Part shown: piece after piece, positions 44,082-55,838 of the stretch
How the letters are laid out: every line of letters starts with the position of its first letter
How positions within the stretch are numbered: position 1 is the first letter of the stretch
From: Triops longicaudatus
Taxonomy: Eukaryota; Arthropoda; Branchiopoda; Notostraca; Triopsidae
Reading direction: 5' to 3'
NCBI GenBank assembly: GCA_022885665.1
Contig: JAGQDJ010000063.1
Location: 124,001-188,000 of the forward strand
DNA length: 64,000 nt
Translations under genes and position numbers: made by a program
The notes under the pieces: model-generated
Seen by the model: the letters and a program-made list of their open reading frames with translations, nothing else
Databases searched by the model: none
Told to the model about the DNA's origin: nothing

Positions 44082-47000
44082 CTGTCCGGGTAAAGAGAAG
44101 AAAAAAGCGTAAGAAAAGCGGTTAGTGGAAGCGTTGGAATGTAGCACTATCAACAGCCTTCATCCTGGTTAATTCATTAATTCGCATAAGCAGGTGGTTA
44201 ATGTCATGGTTAAATAGTACGCATTTCCATATTTCGCATTGTTTCGCCCAAAAAGGAAGTTGTACTGAACAGTCTCTGATAATTTTAGAAATCCTATTTA
44301 ACCTCTGTAACGGAAGAATTTATAAATTAATTAGGTTTCTGTCGCCTTTTTACGTCATATTTCCATAACTAACTTTCTTAAAACGCGTGTTTTCGTCGCT
44401 TTTCCCCGTCATTTCGAAAATCAAGCGGACGCCATTTTGGATGGGCTTTCTGTTCGATTATGCCCTGAACTAACTGTGATGACGTCATCACAGGAACGAG
44501 CCGACGTTCTGGTTTTCAAAGATGGCGGAGGAAAGCGATAGCGTCTACAAAACTATGCGCTTGTTTTGCTCGTTTTTTTTACAGTAACTATTGTCATAAA
44601 AAGGAGACAGATATTGAAATCAGAATCCAAATAAACATTAACTTGTCTAGTCCAATTCTCCCTCTTTTGCAGTGATATATCTACAGTGGCGTGCAGTAAT
44701 GAAAAACAAGCATAGAACGGATCGTGGTGCCAATCCCTGCTATACTCTTTTTCTCTGGATTCCTAACTTCTTGGTTTGTAAGTTGCGCTAGTGGAGGCAC
44801 TGTAGAAATACTACCATGTTAAGTTTGTTTATTCAGATACAAGTCTAATGGCTTACTTCTCGAAGAATTACATCAGATGCTGCGAAATCGTTAACGCGAC
44901 TCAAAAAGGAATAAATGTTACACAAAAAAATCGGTTAACGAATTGGACGTTGTGATTATGGAAACACGAATTTTGACATAAAAAAAACTCCACATATGAA
45001 AGCTTTTCAACTAGCGCCTTTAATAGCACAACTGAGAACTCGAATTAGGAATAAGACCTATTTTACTGTTTAAAATACGAAGCTTTAAGTAACGTCACTG
45101 ATGAAAATTCCTTTACGCGTTCCTCTGGTTTCACAGGTCAATTGTAATGTTTTCTATTTCCACTCTTTAATGTAAGGAAAATGATTGTTGGGGGGATTTA
45201 GAGCGAATGGGCTACAGTAATGACACGTGTGGTGCGATGACGGAAACTTTCGCTTAATACAAGGTAGGGAATGACGATGAGCAAGGCCACGAGAACCATG
45301 GCTAAGGCATTGATCACGTAAGCTTCTTCGCCCAAGCTGGCATACGAACTGAAGAAAACGAAATTACGATTATACAGCATACTTTGGCTATCTTATTAAA
45401 AAAACAGCATACTTATTACAGCATACTTATTAAAAAGAAAGGCTATCCTAAATTTGAAGTACTAGCTCAAGAATCTTAGAATACAGTCAGTGTTACTTAC
45501 GCTCCTAAAGTGAAGATTGCTTTCTCAGTCAATCCAGTGACACACGTAGCGATTGCCATTAGGAAAGTAATCAAGCCGAAAGTACCGTGAACCGGCACTA
45601 AAGCGGCGCGGAATGCTGCCGTTGAGCCTTCACAGCACAGCAGGATTAGAAACGAGAAGAATCCCACGGAAAACTGTCAGAAAACAGATGTTACGACTTT
45701 AAGCTTGTTAGTCTCTCTATCAAAATGTCCAGATTTTTCGGACAAATTTTCGATTTTTTTGGTAGAATTAGAATCCATTTCTTAAAGTAAAGGAGCATTG
45801 GTAAATTTGTACTAAGGGAGGAGTTTAGTGTTGAGGAGGAGGTCCTACTGACCAGTTTAAATACCTGCAGACCAAATAATCCCATTGTGACAAATCCCAT
45901 CCATGAGTGAAGGCTGTAGAAGTTGGGAATAGGCGGAGACGCCAAGTTATGCGAATCTAAAACGGTGAGAAAGCCGACCACAATGCAGGGAACGGCCATC
46001 AGATGGAAAATCGTGTGCAAAAGCTTGTTGTAAATTCGTCTCCAGCACCGGCACGTCCGATATGTCAACAAGGCTGCAGAAAGACATGATATTGGCGTCA
46101 TTTTATAGAAAAAATTCCACATTTTTTAGATAGAAATGCATAATAGATCACTCGAAAAACAATATATCATCAGGATCTATGGAAAATTTTTACAATGCAT
46201 GCTCTTTCTTTTTAATCAGTGGCGTCGTGCCATAAGGGGCCCGGGGTACCCGGGCACCCCCAACATTTTTGCCATCCTGAGAAAAAAGGTATCACCCTTT
46301 TTCAAAATTTGTAAACCTGAAAAAAGTACCACCTTTTTACGAGAAAGGCAAAATCGGACACCCTCAAATTTTTTAAATGCACGACGCCACTGTTTTTAAT
46401 GCATGTATAGGATAAGAACCGAGTTGGCCATGGTGATTTTGCGCCACTAGATGACATTAGGGTTGTTGGCCGTGCAGCGCGCGCAGTAATGAAAACAGAA
46501 TAATCAATCCAAAGTATCTTTTACGATGCGAGCCATCGGTAATTGAAATATACGTACACATATCACACTAGTACAAGTGAAACAACAGCTAGCCTAAAAT
46601 TAGCAAAAATAACGCAAAGGCAAGATCTTAAGATGAACAAAAAGGAAAAGAGATGTATGACGCTTTTTCTTTAGGAAGTTTGATTTACCTTGACCAGAGA
46701 AGTAAATAAATCCTCCAATCATCAAGACAGGGTGCATATTAAACGCTATATTAGGCTTTTCACGCCAGGTGAAGCCATCTCGGTACCTTATAACCCAGTA
46801 AAGTACCAGTCCCAAGGAGCCGTGCAATAATATTTGGGCCAGCGTTATCAGGCAGCTAAACATGTTGCGCGTCGCACTGCCCCAGTGTTCAGATTTGCCA
46901 GGTCTAAAAATAAACAACGAACAGTGAGACACTCACTGTTGCTCCAAGTGAGACAGACATGTGGATTACATTTGAGTCATAAGAGTCACATACCTTGTGA

Positions 47001-50000
47001 CTCGCCTTCAAGTATTTTGGCAAGCGGCGAGTCACAGATTGAAAAATGGCCACATTAAATATCTCTAGCATTTTATCCCTCCATTCCTCATAACATATAC
47101 CCTATATTCAATCTCCAGCGCTTTTGAAGCTCAATTTTTTGGAATTTTAACGAATTTTTACTAGGTTCATTGACTTTCATTTTCTGGACGTAAATTAATT
47201 GAGTTATGTGTTTTTGGTAGTATTTAATCTTTCAGTCTCAACAAATAGTTTCTCTATCTATAATGAAGTCAAACACCGGTGTTACATTAGAGTATTAAAG
47301 TTTAAGTTAAGTTAAATCTGGAACGGACTTTTAGATCTAAGCTCATACCTCCGTTTTCCTCAGCAGAATTTAACTTAGTTACGTTTATTTGGTAGTGTTT
47401 CGTTGTATATTACAACAAATAGTTTATATCTACCTCAATTAGTTAGATAATGGTTTTGTATTAGAATACCAAAGTTTTTTTAGTTAATTTTAGTAATCTT
47501 ATCGGTATCTCCCGTTTTACGCGGGTCACTTCAATGCTATTTAATAGGGAATTGAGGCTCGGGAGTCGACTTACGCGGTACATATTCGCTTGTGCCGAGG
47601 TTTTCGTACTATCTTGCATACTATCGTATATAGCCGCAAGCCTAAGGTGGGTTCATACGCACTCAAGCCCAAGCATAACCCTTTTCTAAGCCTTGTCCAC
47701 ACACCAGCATTCATTATTGTCTATCTCCGTCTGCACGGGGTAAAAACGTTCGATTTTGTCATAGCGAGGTCAGGAACATTGACTGTTACTCAGTTGCGTG
47801 GTAAGCATAGAACAGTGTGGTTTCTCGTTTTTTTTTAAGACAATTAATATAAGTTAATTTTAGTGTTTTTATTTCACGTTCATTCCGATTTATGATATAT
47901 AAAAGTTTTTTCCCATTGCAGTTTTAGAGCGCGGGTTTTGGCATCACCAGCGTGTGACTTACTTGGCGTCGTAGTTGTCATACCCGAGGAGCATGGTATC
48001 TGACTTGTGGAACACGCAATTGAGTGAGTGAAAGGTAAACGATTTCACGCTCACTGTATCCTTCGATTTGCAGTTGGGCATATAAAACTCCACAAGAAAG
48101 TGCTAACACTCCCACAAGAGGTAATGCCAAATGTCACGTTTACAATTTCTTAACACTTTTTTTTTTATCTCTTAATAGAACTTGCCACAAAAAGTGCTCC
48201 AGATTGTTGGACAGACGTGTAGCGAGTGCTGGACCAAGTTGAACTGTAGCGAAAATCCTATGGTTGAGATTTTGGCACCCGTTAAGAACGCTCACAAGGA
48301 AGCTGATAGAGGCGTTTTGTCTTTTGTTCTTGCTGTGACGCGATGTGTGGTCAGTTTCCTTGTAGTTACTGGCTGCGGCAGGAGATAGTTAACGAGTCAT
48401 TTCCTTTTCGTTCATATCCCAGACTTTTGCTATATAGGAAATGAACATGAGCTCTTTTTTTCTTTACTCCCCGTTTGCCTTGCTTAATGGGAAAAAACCT
48501 TCATTGCTAACGTCATTTTTCCTGTTGGCACGTGTCCGGACACATTGACGAAATTTCGGTCGTAATGAAGGCGAAAATGGCCTAGACGCTAGTAAAAAGC
48601 TCACTGGACTCGTATTCATAATTACGAGAGAAAGTTTCACACGTCCATGCCTTGCGAGCTGGTTCAAGTTCGATAAGAAGAGAAAATGAGGTTTAGGCTT
48701 TCCTGGTTATGTGCCTCTTTCATGTAAGCCGCTATGGTTTCGAAAACTGGTCCACTTTGCGCTTAGACTAATTAGTCTAGCAGAGGGCATGTTTTTCTTG
48801 AACTACGGTCAACGAAGACACAAACGCACCGACACACTTTTGCAAGCTTTTGATAGCTTACTGACATACTCGCAATAAAATAATAATAAAGTATCTGCAC
48901 TCGAAAAATTAAACAGAATTTGTTACGCTTTTTTTCTCTTTTTGTGCCTGCGTTGTTTACTTTCTCAATTTTTATCCTCCATTTTCTGGAAAGAACTTCA
49001 AATTTGTACGTGTTTCATGGCATCCTTAAACATTCGGTCACGCAAAGATTCGCGTCAATGGAAATTCTGTTGAGAAATTACTGGTTTTGGAGCGTGATAC
49101 TCGTTTTGCGCGGATTTTTTTGCACTGATGTTTGATAGGGATTTTTGGCTTGGTCTCGACTTACGCGGTAGGTACACCCCATTACGGTGATATAATGCTC
49201 TCTATTTCTTAGGATTGGATTGTCATTCTATCTTGCAGTGTTATTCCATACAGAGTATGTATTTACTTATAACGAACCACAGGGAAACGGGAAAAAAAAC
49301 TTTGGTGTAACGAAATTCGTTACATCCTTTTTGGGCACATTGGAGCAATGAGCTAAAGTCATGTAATTTTGTAAGATACTTTACATGTATTGTAGCCAAG
49401 TTTGTGCAGAAAGGGTTATCATGACGAAATACCATGGTGTAAGTATTCTCGATCTGTCCGAATTTATTTCAGACTCGCTTTGTGCGGGTCACTAATGGTA
49501 TTTGTTACGGACTTTGGGCCAGGCCTCGTCTTACACGGTACCCACCCCGGATATTTTTTTAAAGGGTTTCTGCTTATTAATTTGATTTCAACTTAGTACG
49601 TAGATATTCAGCTCCATGGTAACGACTGATGACACGCAAACTGATGCATGAGAATTACCCTAAAAGGTCAAGTTTCCTTTCCTTTCTACTAACGTCTCCC
49701 GAATGTTAAGTACCTCTTGCTTTTTTATTATTGTCGTACTCTTTGCGTACGATCTTTGTGAAGGAAAGCTTGCATAGTTAGGATATTACACCTCTATTTC
49801 TAAACGACTAGTTTGAACTAAAATTAACCAGCTATAAAACACACTAAAAGCACCTTCTTAACACGATATTATCATACAGTTTGAACAATCTTTCAGTACT
49901 AAAAACACGTGAAACACTGACTGAACAAAAAAAAAATACTATCAAATATTAAATTAACACTGAAACCGTCAAAACATGTTCATACGGAAATACTATACTG

Positions 50001-53000
50001 ACATTAGAAACAAAAACACTAGTTAAACTTAAAAACAGTACAGTTGATCAACATATTCGCAAAAAATGCACTACATTAACATAAATTTTCACTAAATTTT
50101 TCATAGTAAACTGTACGCAAGAAACACTTGTACTTAAGCATTGCACGACCACTATAAGGATATTATGTTTTTTTATTCAATTATTTTTTTATTCATACAT
50201 ACCGTATGTTACACAAATTTCAGATGTGCGTCTACGATAGTTGCTATTGTCTTAAAGGAAATAAAAACTTACCGATCCATTGTTAAGTCTAATTATATGT
50301 GAAAAAGGAAGGCTGCACCAAAGTATTAGCGTACCCAATAAGGTATTAAATTCCAAGACTGTATCCGAATGCAGTTATGATTCGTATATTCACATAACAC
50401 TATTGCCCAAATCTTTTTTAAAATAAATGTTAAAAGACACTGAAGCTGTGTTACACACCAGCATGCACCAGTTAACTAGTTCAAGCAATGACAAATTTTG
50501 ATTAGACGCTGACCTGGTTTTTAAGCCACTGTCACTGACACGAAGCACAAGCAGTATGCTCCAACTTCTGGCGCGGAGCTTCGTTTCAAAGAGACGCCAC
50601 AGAATATAAGCACGTTTTTCTCTAATTCCTTTTCCTTCCACACATACCTGTATCTAAGACTCTCTTCCAGGGCTGGTTTTTTACTTTAATACCTTACCTT
50701 CCCTTTTCTCTTTATTCTGATGCTAAGGAAAAGAGGCGGGCATTGAAACTGGTTTTACCTAAGCTTTTTTACCTAAAGGGGAATTTTTCCCACAGGCAGC
50801 AAGCCAATGCCCTCCGGGCGTAAATCTACTTTTATCAAGTTCCCTTATAAACCGCTTTATGCTACTCTGTCCTTCGTAACCTCGAAATAGAACGCTACCT
50901 AAAGATCTTAAAGGTAAAAACTTGTAAGCTTCGAGTTTGTTTGTGTACACCAAGGAAAAATTTTCAACCTGAAGTGCCTCGATAGGGATTTTTTCCTTTC
51001 GTACAATATTCGGTTTTAAGCGCTACGAATCTTGCATAATGGGAACGATCTATTCGTTTCCATACTAAGATCAGATCAAGATCCAATCAATTGATAAAAA
51101 GTGTATGAATATTCGCAATAAACTGCGTACATAAATTGTTAAGTATTGCTTAAACAGCCTCGTGAAACGCTCATGAGTTTTTTTAAGGATCAAAGATTGC
51201 GTAGAAGCAACTTCGTGTACAGCGAAATAGCTCAGACGGGATGGTTTCCCTTTTCGAGACCAATGGACAAAGATGAACATTTTTTGGCAGCGGAACTGAT
51301 CTTTAAAGCAAGAAATAAATCGTTTAAGTCCAACAGGAAAGAGCAAAAGTAATTACAGTAAATATCTCACTGTTAGACAAGGAGAAAATTGGCAGCGATA
51401 AAGGGGAGGACGCCATGTTGGCACGTGGCCAAATTAAGTAGAGGGCGTTGAAACCGTTGCAAGACGCCATATCAAAGAACGGAACGGTTTCATCTCTCGG
51501 GAGGTTACTTCTCACGAAACGTACTTTAAAATTCGCCCAGATCGAAAGTTAATTAGCAAAACTGGCCTAGTGCCCTATATCCTTTGTTTAAACTATTTTG
51601 TAAACAGACCAGAAAGCTAAGCTTTAGAAGCTGGTAAGATGCCCTCAGGGGAAGTGGTGTAAACAGATATTTCTGGTTTGTTTAATCGAACTTCCTTTCT
51701 AGTGATGATCTTTCAACACGGTTCAAGGTTGGCTCGAACGCGATTACTGCTATACTACGAAGATCAAATACAGGAAATGGGAATTCTCTCACGCGAAGTG
51801 AACACGTATAAATGTTCTTTAAGCATACACTACGCCCTTTAGACACAAAGTTTGCCATTTTGAATGCTTTTCTGCCTCATTAGGCCTTTTTTAATCTCCA
51901 GTTTCCGTAGACACGACCGAGAATATGTAATTGAGTACCGAAATTATACAGAACGTGCTTTTACTTGTGATATGCCGTTGTCGTAGCCATGGTTGTCCTT
52001 TCAGCACCTGTGTCTTTGAACTCTGACCTCGTTATGAAACTTAGCACAGCTGTAAAGGTTGCCGTTAATCCTTGGAAAAGAAGACTAGGTCAAGTATTTG
52101 TTCTTCGCCAGGAGTTTTCCAATAACACGAGTTAAATTTCACTGCTCTATCAGTTAAAAACACGTTCAAAAACACTCAATTTTCCGAACTGTTAAGCTTG
52201 AAAAGTTTGATCTTCGAACTTCGAAACTTTTGAAAAATCGCTTTAAGCGACTGGCAAAGTTTTTGAGAGTTTTAGATTGTTGCAGGAGGGGTATTGTTGA
52301 GAGCTAAGAGCAAGAGTTGACGACATCCAACTCCATGCTAGAGTGAAGCCACTCTGAGAGAGAAACGAGTTGTAGAGCCTTTGGCATCGCTCCACGGATC
52401 GTGAACTGAATCTCTTTCGTGTTAGACCAGCCTTGAATGAGGCAAAAGTACCGGGATCTCCGTGAAGGACCGATGTTGGCAGTAAAGCTCACAATAATAG
52501 CTTTTGAGCGCTTTAACACGAGAATTATCACCTCTTTGGGTGCTTAGAAAGCGTTTAACAGCGAGAGTTTCAAGATCGTGGAGTTTTCACTTAAAGAAAC
52601 GTGTGAAATGCCATTTTTCCTAATTTTCTATTTGGCCCTTTTTCGTACTTTTCAATTTTCTCATTTTTCTCTTTTTGCTTTTTCGTTTTCTTAGATTGAT
52701 TTTTTTCTACTTTTTCTCCTTTAGATTTTCTTTTGGGAATTTTTTCTTTTTGCATTGTTCGACTTTCGTTTCAGTGTTTTGGTTCAATTAGTAAATGTAA
52801 TTCTAAATTTCTCGGAGCTAACTTTTGCCAATTGATACTTGTTATTGTTGATGGAATGCGAAGTGATGGAATTGGATTAGTTTCAGCTTTCTAAACCCAG
52901 TTTATAGAGCGAATCGTGTCAGTGACCACTGCAAAGTTTCTCTGTTTCTTTTCGACACTTTACAGCGTGCGAACTTGAACAAGTGGGATGAGTTTTCTGA

Positions 53001-54110
53001 CAAGGATATAGTTTTTATTGTCCCGGATTGTGTTTACAAACAAGGCTTGAGTACATAAGTTTTCTAAAAAATAAAAATAAAAAAATCCTAGTTTCTGATG
53101 GGAATATCGAAAGAGACAAGGAAAGGAACACCCTTTTCCCATATATGCGTCACTTTTAGGGAGGAAGTCGGGTGACATTTGATATCAACACATGTGTGAA
53201 GCTGTTGTGAGGATATGTGACATAAAAGGATGACAGAAGCGAGGTAGTGGAAGGAAAAGGGTAGTTCAGTCGACTAAGGATGGGTTATGGTTGCCGAAAC
53301 GTATTATTAATCTAGTGAAAGCGTCATAAACGCTTAAAGGATGTTTTTATTGACAATTAATGTATATTGTGGGAATATATGTACTTGAAAGGAAAAAATT
53401 GAAGCGTTCAAGGAAGTCAACTGGAGTTATTCTGAACAAAAAGAGCTATTTTTGTTCTTCTCGTCTATTTCGACTAATGTTTGAGTAATTAGGAAGTTTG
53501 TTTTTTCTTGTTTTTTTCAGAAAACGGAAAAATCGAACAAAAAGGTTCTGAGATTTTACTTCTGAAACTTCTACTTAGCACTGTTAATTAAAATAGGTAA
53601 ACATGCTGAGCATTTTATTTGAAGAAGGTTAATTTATTTATTTTACGAAAAAATATGGTTGTTTTCAAATTCAGTTTTTATTTATTTTCTAACGTATTTT
53701 CTTCACTATTCCTAGGAAATTTTACTCATATCTATTACATTGGATTTACTCATATCTATTTACATTGTATTTTTGGTTTATTTTAACGCAAAAGCGGTTA
53801 CAGTTTTTACAACTTTGTATGAATTGTACTATGTTCGAAATGTCCTGTCCTTCTACTTATGTAGTTTCAGCTTAAAATCGTTACAACTTTTATGGAAATA
53901 TGCATTTTGTATATTTTAATTTCTGTACCTATTTAAAATCTAAAACAAACACAGATTATTTTTCCTTTCTTTATTATACGAAAAATTATAGACTTACTCT
54001 TCAGATACGGATGAATCAGAATCGCCGATAGGTTTCTTTGGTGTTGTGGCATTGTTGTACGCAGTAATGATAGTCTGAGGCATGTAACTGTCCGGGAGAT
54101 CTTCGGCCAT
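43916..54110 (-). CDS. CYB561: Cytochrome b561 locus (ascorbate-dependent transmembrane electron carrier)
   Basis: Core exons are 46903-46689, 46073-45865 and 45673-45501. They join to one of three candidate first exons (54110-53998, 50280-50273, 47994-47963) and one of two last exons (45348-45198 or 44081-43916), all in matching phase. The short form is 251 aa; the 54110 form is 286 aa. The family carries electrons from cytosolic ascorbate across vesicle or plasma membranes using two b hemes. Numbered on the MDR form, the four heme-ligand histidines are His60 (NMHPVLM), His94 (KLLHTIFH), His130 (YSLHSW) and His173 (VPVHGTFG). Six hydrophobic segments are expected, the sixth supplied by the alternative last exon. 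The fly relative (nemy) also has several isoforms. The intron between 46689 and 46073 carries a hAT MITE. It is convergent with ELP2. Confidence 0.9.
45198..45348 (-). CDS. CYB561: Alternative last exon A of cytochrome b561
   Basis: Acceptor TTCTTCAG is followed by SYASLGEEAYVINALAMV, continuing VALLIVIPYLVL, then a basic tail (FRHRTTRVITVAHSL) and TAA. It completes transmembrane segment six. The tail differs completely from exon B (basic here, acidic/polar there), so the isoforms would present different cytosolic C-termini. Confidence 0.85.
46217..46392. mobile_element. hAT-type MITE with 8-bp target duplication
   Basis: The 176-bp element has perfect 14-bp terminal inverted repeats, CAGTGGCGTCGTGC and GCACGACGCCACTG. 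It is flanked by an exact 8-bp duplication, TTTTTAAT (46209-46216 and 46393-46400). The CAGTGG terminus and 8-bp target site are hAT characteristics. There is no coding capacity. It lies in a cytochrome b561 intron. Confidence 0.92.
47509..47580 (-). repeat. CGCGTAA-type dispersed repeat, long form, copy 3
   Basis: Read on the minus strand: TACCGCGTAAGTCGA, then AATTCCCTATTAAATAGCAT, then GACCCGCGTAAAACGGGAG. Same flanking motifs as copies 1 and 2 but with a longer middle. Confidence 0.5.
47963..47994 (-). CDS. CYB561: Candidate first exon C of cytochrome b561
   Basis: An ATG opens MLLGYDNYDA plus two bases and ends at a consensus GTAAGT donor in phase 2, exactly the phase required by the core exon at 46903, giving ...YDAKPGKSEHW. 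It is short, so it rests on phase and splice signal alone. Confidence 0.5.
49100..49170 (-). repeat. CGCGTAA-type dispersed repeat, long form, copy 4
   Basis: Minus-strand reading TACCGCGTAAGTCGAG, then ATCCCTATCAAACAT, then CGCGCAAAACGAGTA. Aligns end to end with copies 3 and 5. Confidence 0.5.
49470..49540 (-). repeat. CGCGTAA-type dispersed repeat, long form, copy 5
   Basis: Minus-strand reading TACCGTGTAAGACGAG, then AAATACCATTAGTGACCCG, then CACAAAGCGAGTCTG. About 300 bp from copy 4, same orientation. Confidence 0.5.
50273..50280 (-). CDS. CYB561: Candidate first exon B of cytochrome b561 (8 coding nt)
   Basis: ATGGATCG is followed by GTAAGT, phase 2, giving MDRPGKSEHW after splicing to 46903. 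It yields the most compact b561, closest to the usual family length of about 250 aa. So little sequence is involved that transcript data would be needed to confirm it. Confidence 0.55.
50281..53997. other. Region between b561 first exons, no gene seen
   Basis: Mostly AT-rich sequence. A 68-codon open frame at 51146-51352 (plus) is not supported by splice sites or family resemblance. A short local duplication (TTACTCATATCTATT) occurs near 53725-53762. Confidence 0.4.
53998..54110 (-). CDS. CYB561: Candidate first exon A of cytochrome b561
   Basis: An ATG opens MAEDLPDSYMPQTIITAYNN, continuing through KKPIGDSDSSVSE to a GTAAGT donor in phase 2, giving ...VSEEPGKSEHW. This adds a 38-residue acidic, Ser-rich cytosolic N-terminal extension before the first membrane segment. 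The sequence looks coding, and phase and donor fit. It lies about 7 kb upstream of the core exon. Confidence 0.65.
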
Positions 54111-55838
54111 TGTTTAGAATTTAGTAGGTTTACTTAAGCACGATTTAAGCAAGCAAAGCTTGTTTGACGCTGTAAATCTCTTGACGAAGGAGTAAAACAA
54201 TTTACAGACAATTAGCCACTATTTTCGCACCTGTAGCTTAGACTGTTCGTGGAATAGAGTTGAAAGACGTGTATTACTCACAGTTGATCACACAAGTCTG
54301 TTCGTCTGAGGAAGTGGCGAATTCTGCGTTAAGTTACAAACGGTCACTGTTGAAGGGTTAATGAATTTAGTTTCGGGCTATTATCCCGTAGCTTCCTGTC
54401 TTTATGGCGTGCTCAACGACAACTGGAAGCGATGGAAAGTCTTCATCCAGCTTTGTGGAAGCTTTTCGTTAGAAAGAGAATCCTTTTTTCTTTCGTTCTT
54501 GCTAAATTTCTTTTCCGAGTCCTTCGTTTTCTAGTCGCAACATGATCTGTCCCTAAGATGGACTTTCAATCACGTGCTTTTTCCAGATAAATGCAGACTG
54601 AGGCGTGTTTTGCTTTTAGTTCACGTGATAGTGACATCATTGTGAAATGCGTATTGCCCTTAAGTTAACAATGCATTTGAACTAACACAGTTAATATTTT
54701 GTATAATGTTTTTCTTTTTGTTTCGCAGTTCTTTTAGCCCACACAGCACAAGTACGCAAACACGACGTGTTTTATTTTGAGACATCGTAGACTGCTTTTT
54801 GAACATGGTGTTTTGGGTTATTACTGAAAACACTTGCGTAAAATGTCTGTGAAATAGCAATTACTAACATCCATTTTTGCTTGGAACACGAAATAAGTTT
54901 CTCGAAGCGGTAACTTACCTTCTAACTAGTCTAGTAGATGGCACCACTGTCTGGTGACGCTTTCTTCATTTCCTTCTTGTGCGTCGAATTCAATTCTTTT
55001 TCTTTATCTCCTTCCCGTTGCAGCTTAGACTGTCTATAAATATATATTCAATTCTAAAGGCAAATGTATTAGAAAAGTAAATTGTTGTTAGAAAAAGCCG
55101 TAACCCATTATCGTTGGGAAGTCGAAGTAACGCCGCTATCTAGACAAGATCGAATTTGCTGTTATAGACTACGATTATGCTCCTTCTGTACCATTTATGG
55201 AGCCGATTTAGGTATACAATTATACACGCTTGCTACGGTTCGTGTCATTTGCTCCTAGCTATGAGGACGTCACTTTAGCTATCGATAAGTTCCAACTGCT
55301 ATCAAACGATATCGATAAAAGCAGAGAAAGGTATGGAATCAAAATAGTAATGATAATTATAAATAGTATTTTTTAGTTCTTTTAAGTTGCACTAAAACGC
55401 TGGAAACGCTGCAAATTCAACGTCGTTTCCTGTAAGTATTAACACCACCAGATTAATCAATATGACAGCAAATTCTTAGCTTTCTTTGAAATAGACGTTG
55501 TAAAATGTCTCCGAGATCCATTTTAACCGTCTACAATCAGTTACATACCTTCGTACCAGCGTTTCTTGCATAAAATCTTCAAGTTTTCTGTAAAATTTAA
55601 GGATTAAACCAATTTCTAATCATTACACACGTTTTATGATGACCGACAAGACTTATTTATTGTCCCGACATTTTTATTATTTTCTTCTACGCAGATTTAC
55701 ATACATCGGTGTCTTGGTAGAGGTGTTTCGAAGTAAAACCCCACTTCTGTAGTAGGGCAGAATGGCGTTTTAGCGATCAAGTTGTGTTTTACAGAGCTTT
55801 TCTTATTTTTACTATCGATTCGACGGCGTTACAGTCTT
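54111..55838. other. Spacer between b561 exon A and COX5B
   Basis: Should contain an upstream b561 promoter. A consensus donor on the minus strand (AGAAG followed by GTAAGT, near 54920) could mark a non-coding first exon. No coding exon is supported. Confidence 0.4.

Larger units (their letters stand above)
48000..50272. other. Intronic/intergenic DNA between alternative b561 first exons
   Basis: No further coding exon is convincing. Two copies of a CGCGTAAAGCGAG-type repeat lie at 49100-49170 and 49470-49540 (minus orientation); a related copy is at 47509-47580. The rest is AT-rich. Confidence 0.45.

Noticed and set aside
44688..44710. TACAGTGGCGTGCAGTAATG as a Tc1/mariner terminus
   Set aside because: No matching inverted end was found within 2 kb.
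48182..48388. Short Cys-containing plus-strand open frame
   Set aside because: No signal peptide, splice support or family resemblance, and it lies within the b561 locus.
51146..51352. 68-codon plus-strand open frame
   Set aside because: The residue mix is passable, but there is no splice, poly(A) or homology support.
55230..55431. Exon-like segments with good donors at 55331 and 55432
   Set aside because: The frames do not join without a stop, and no start exon or family was found.
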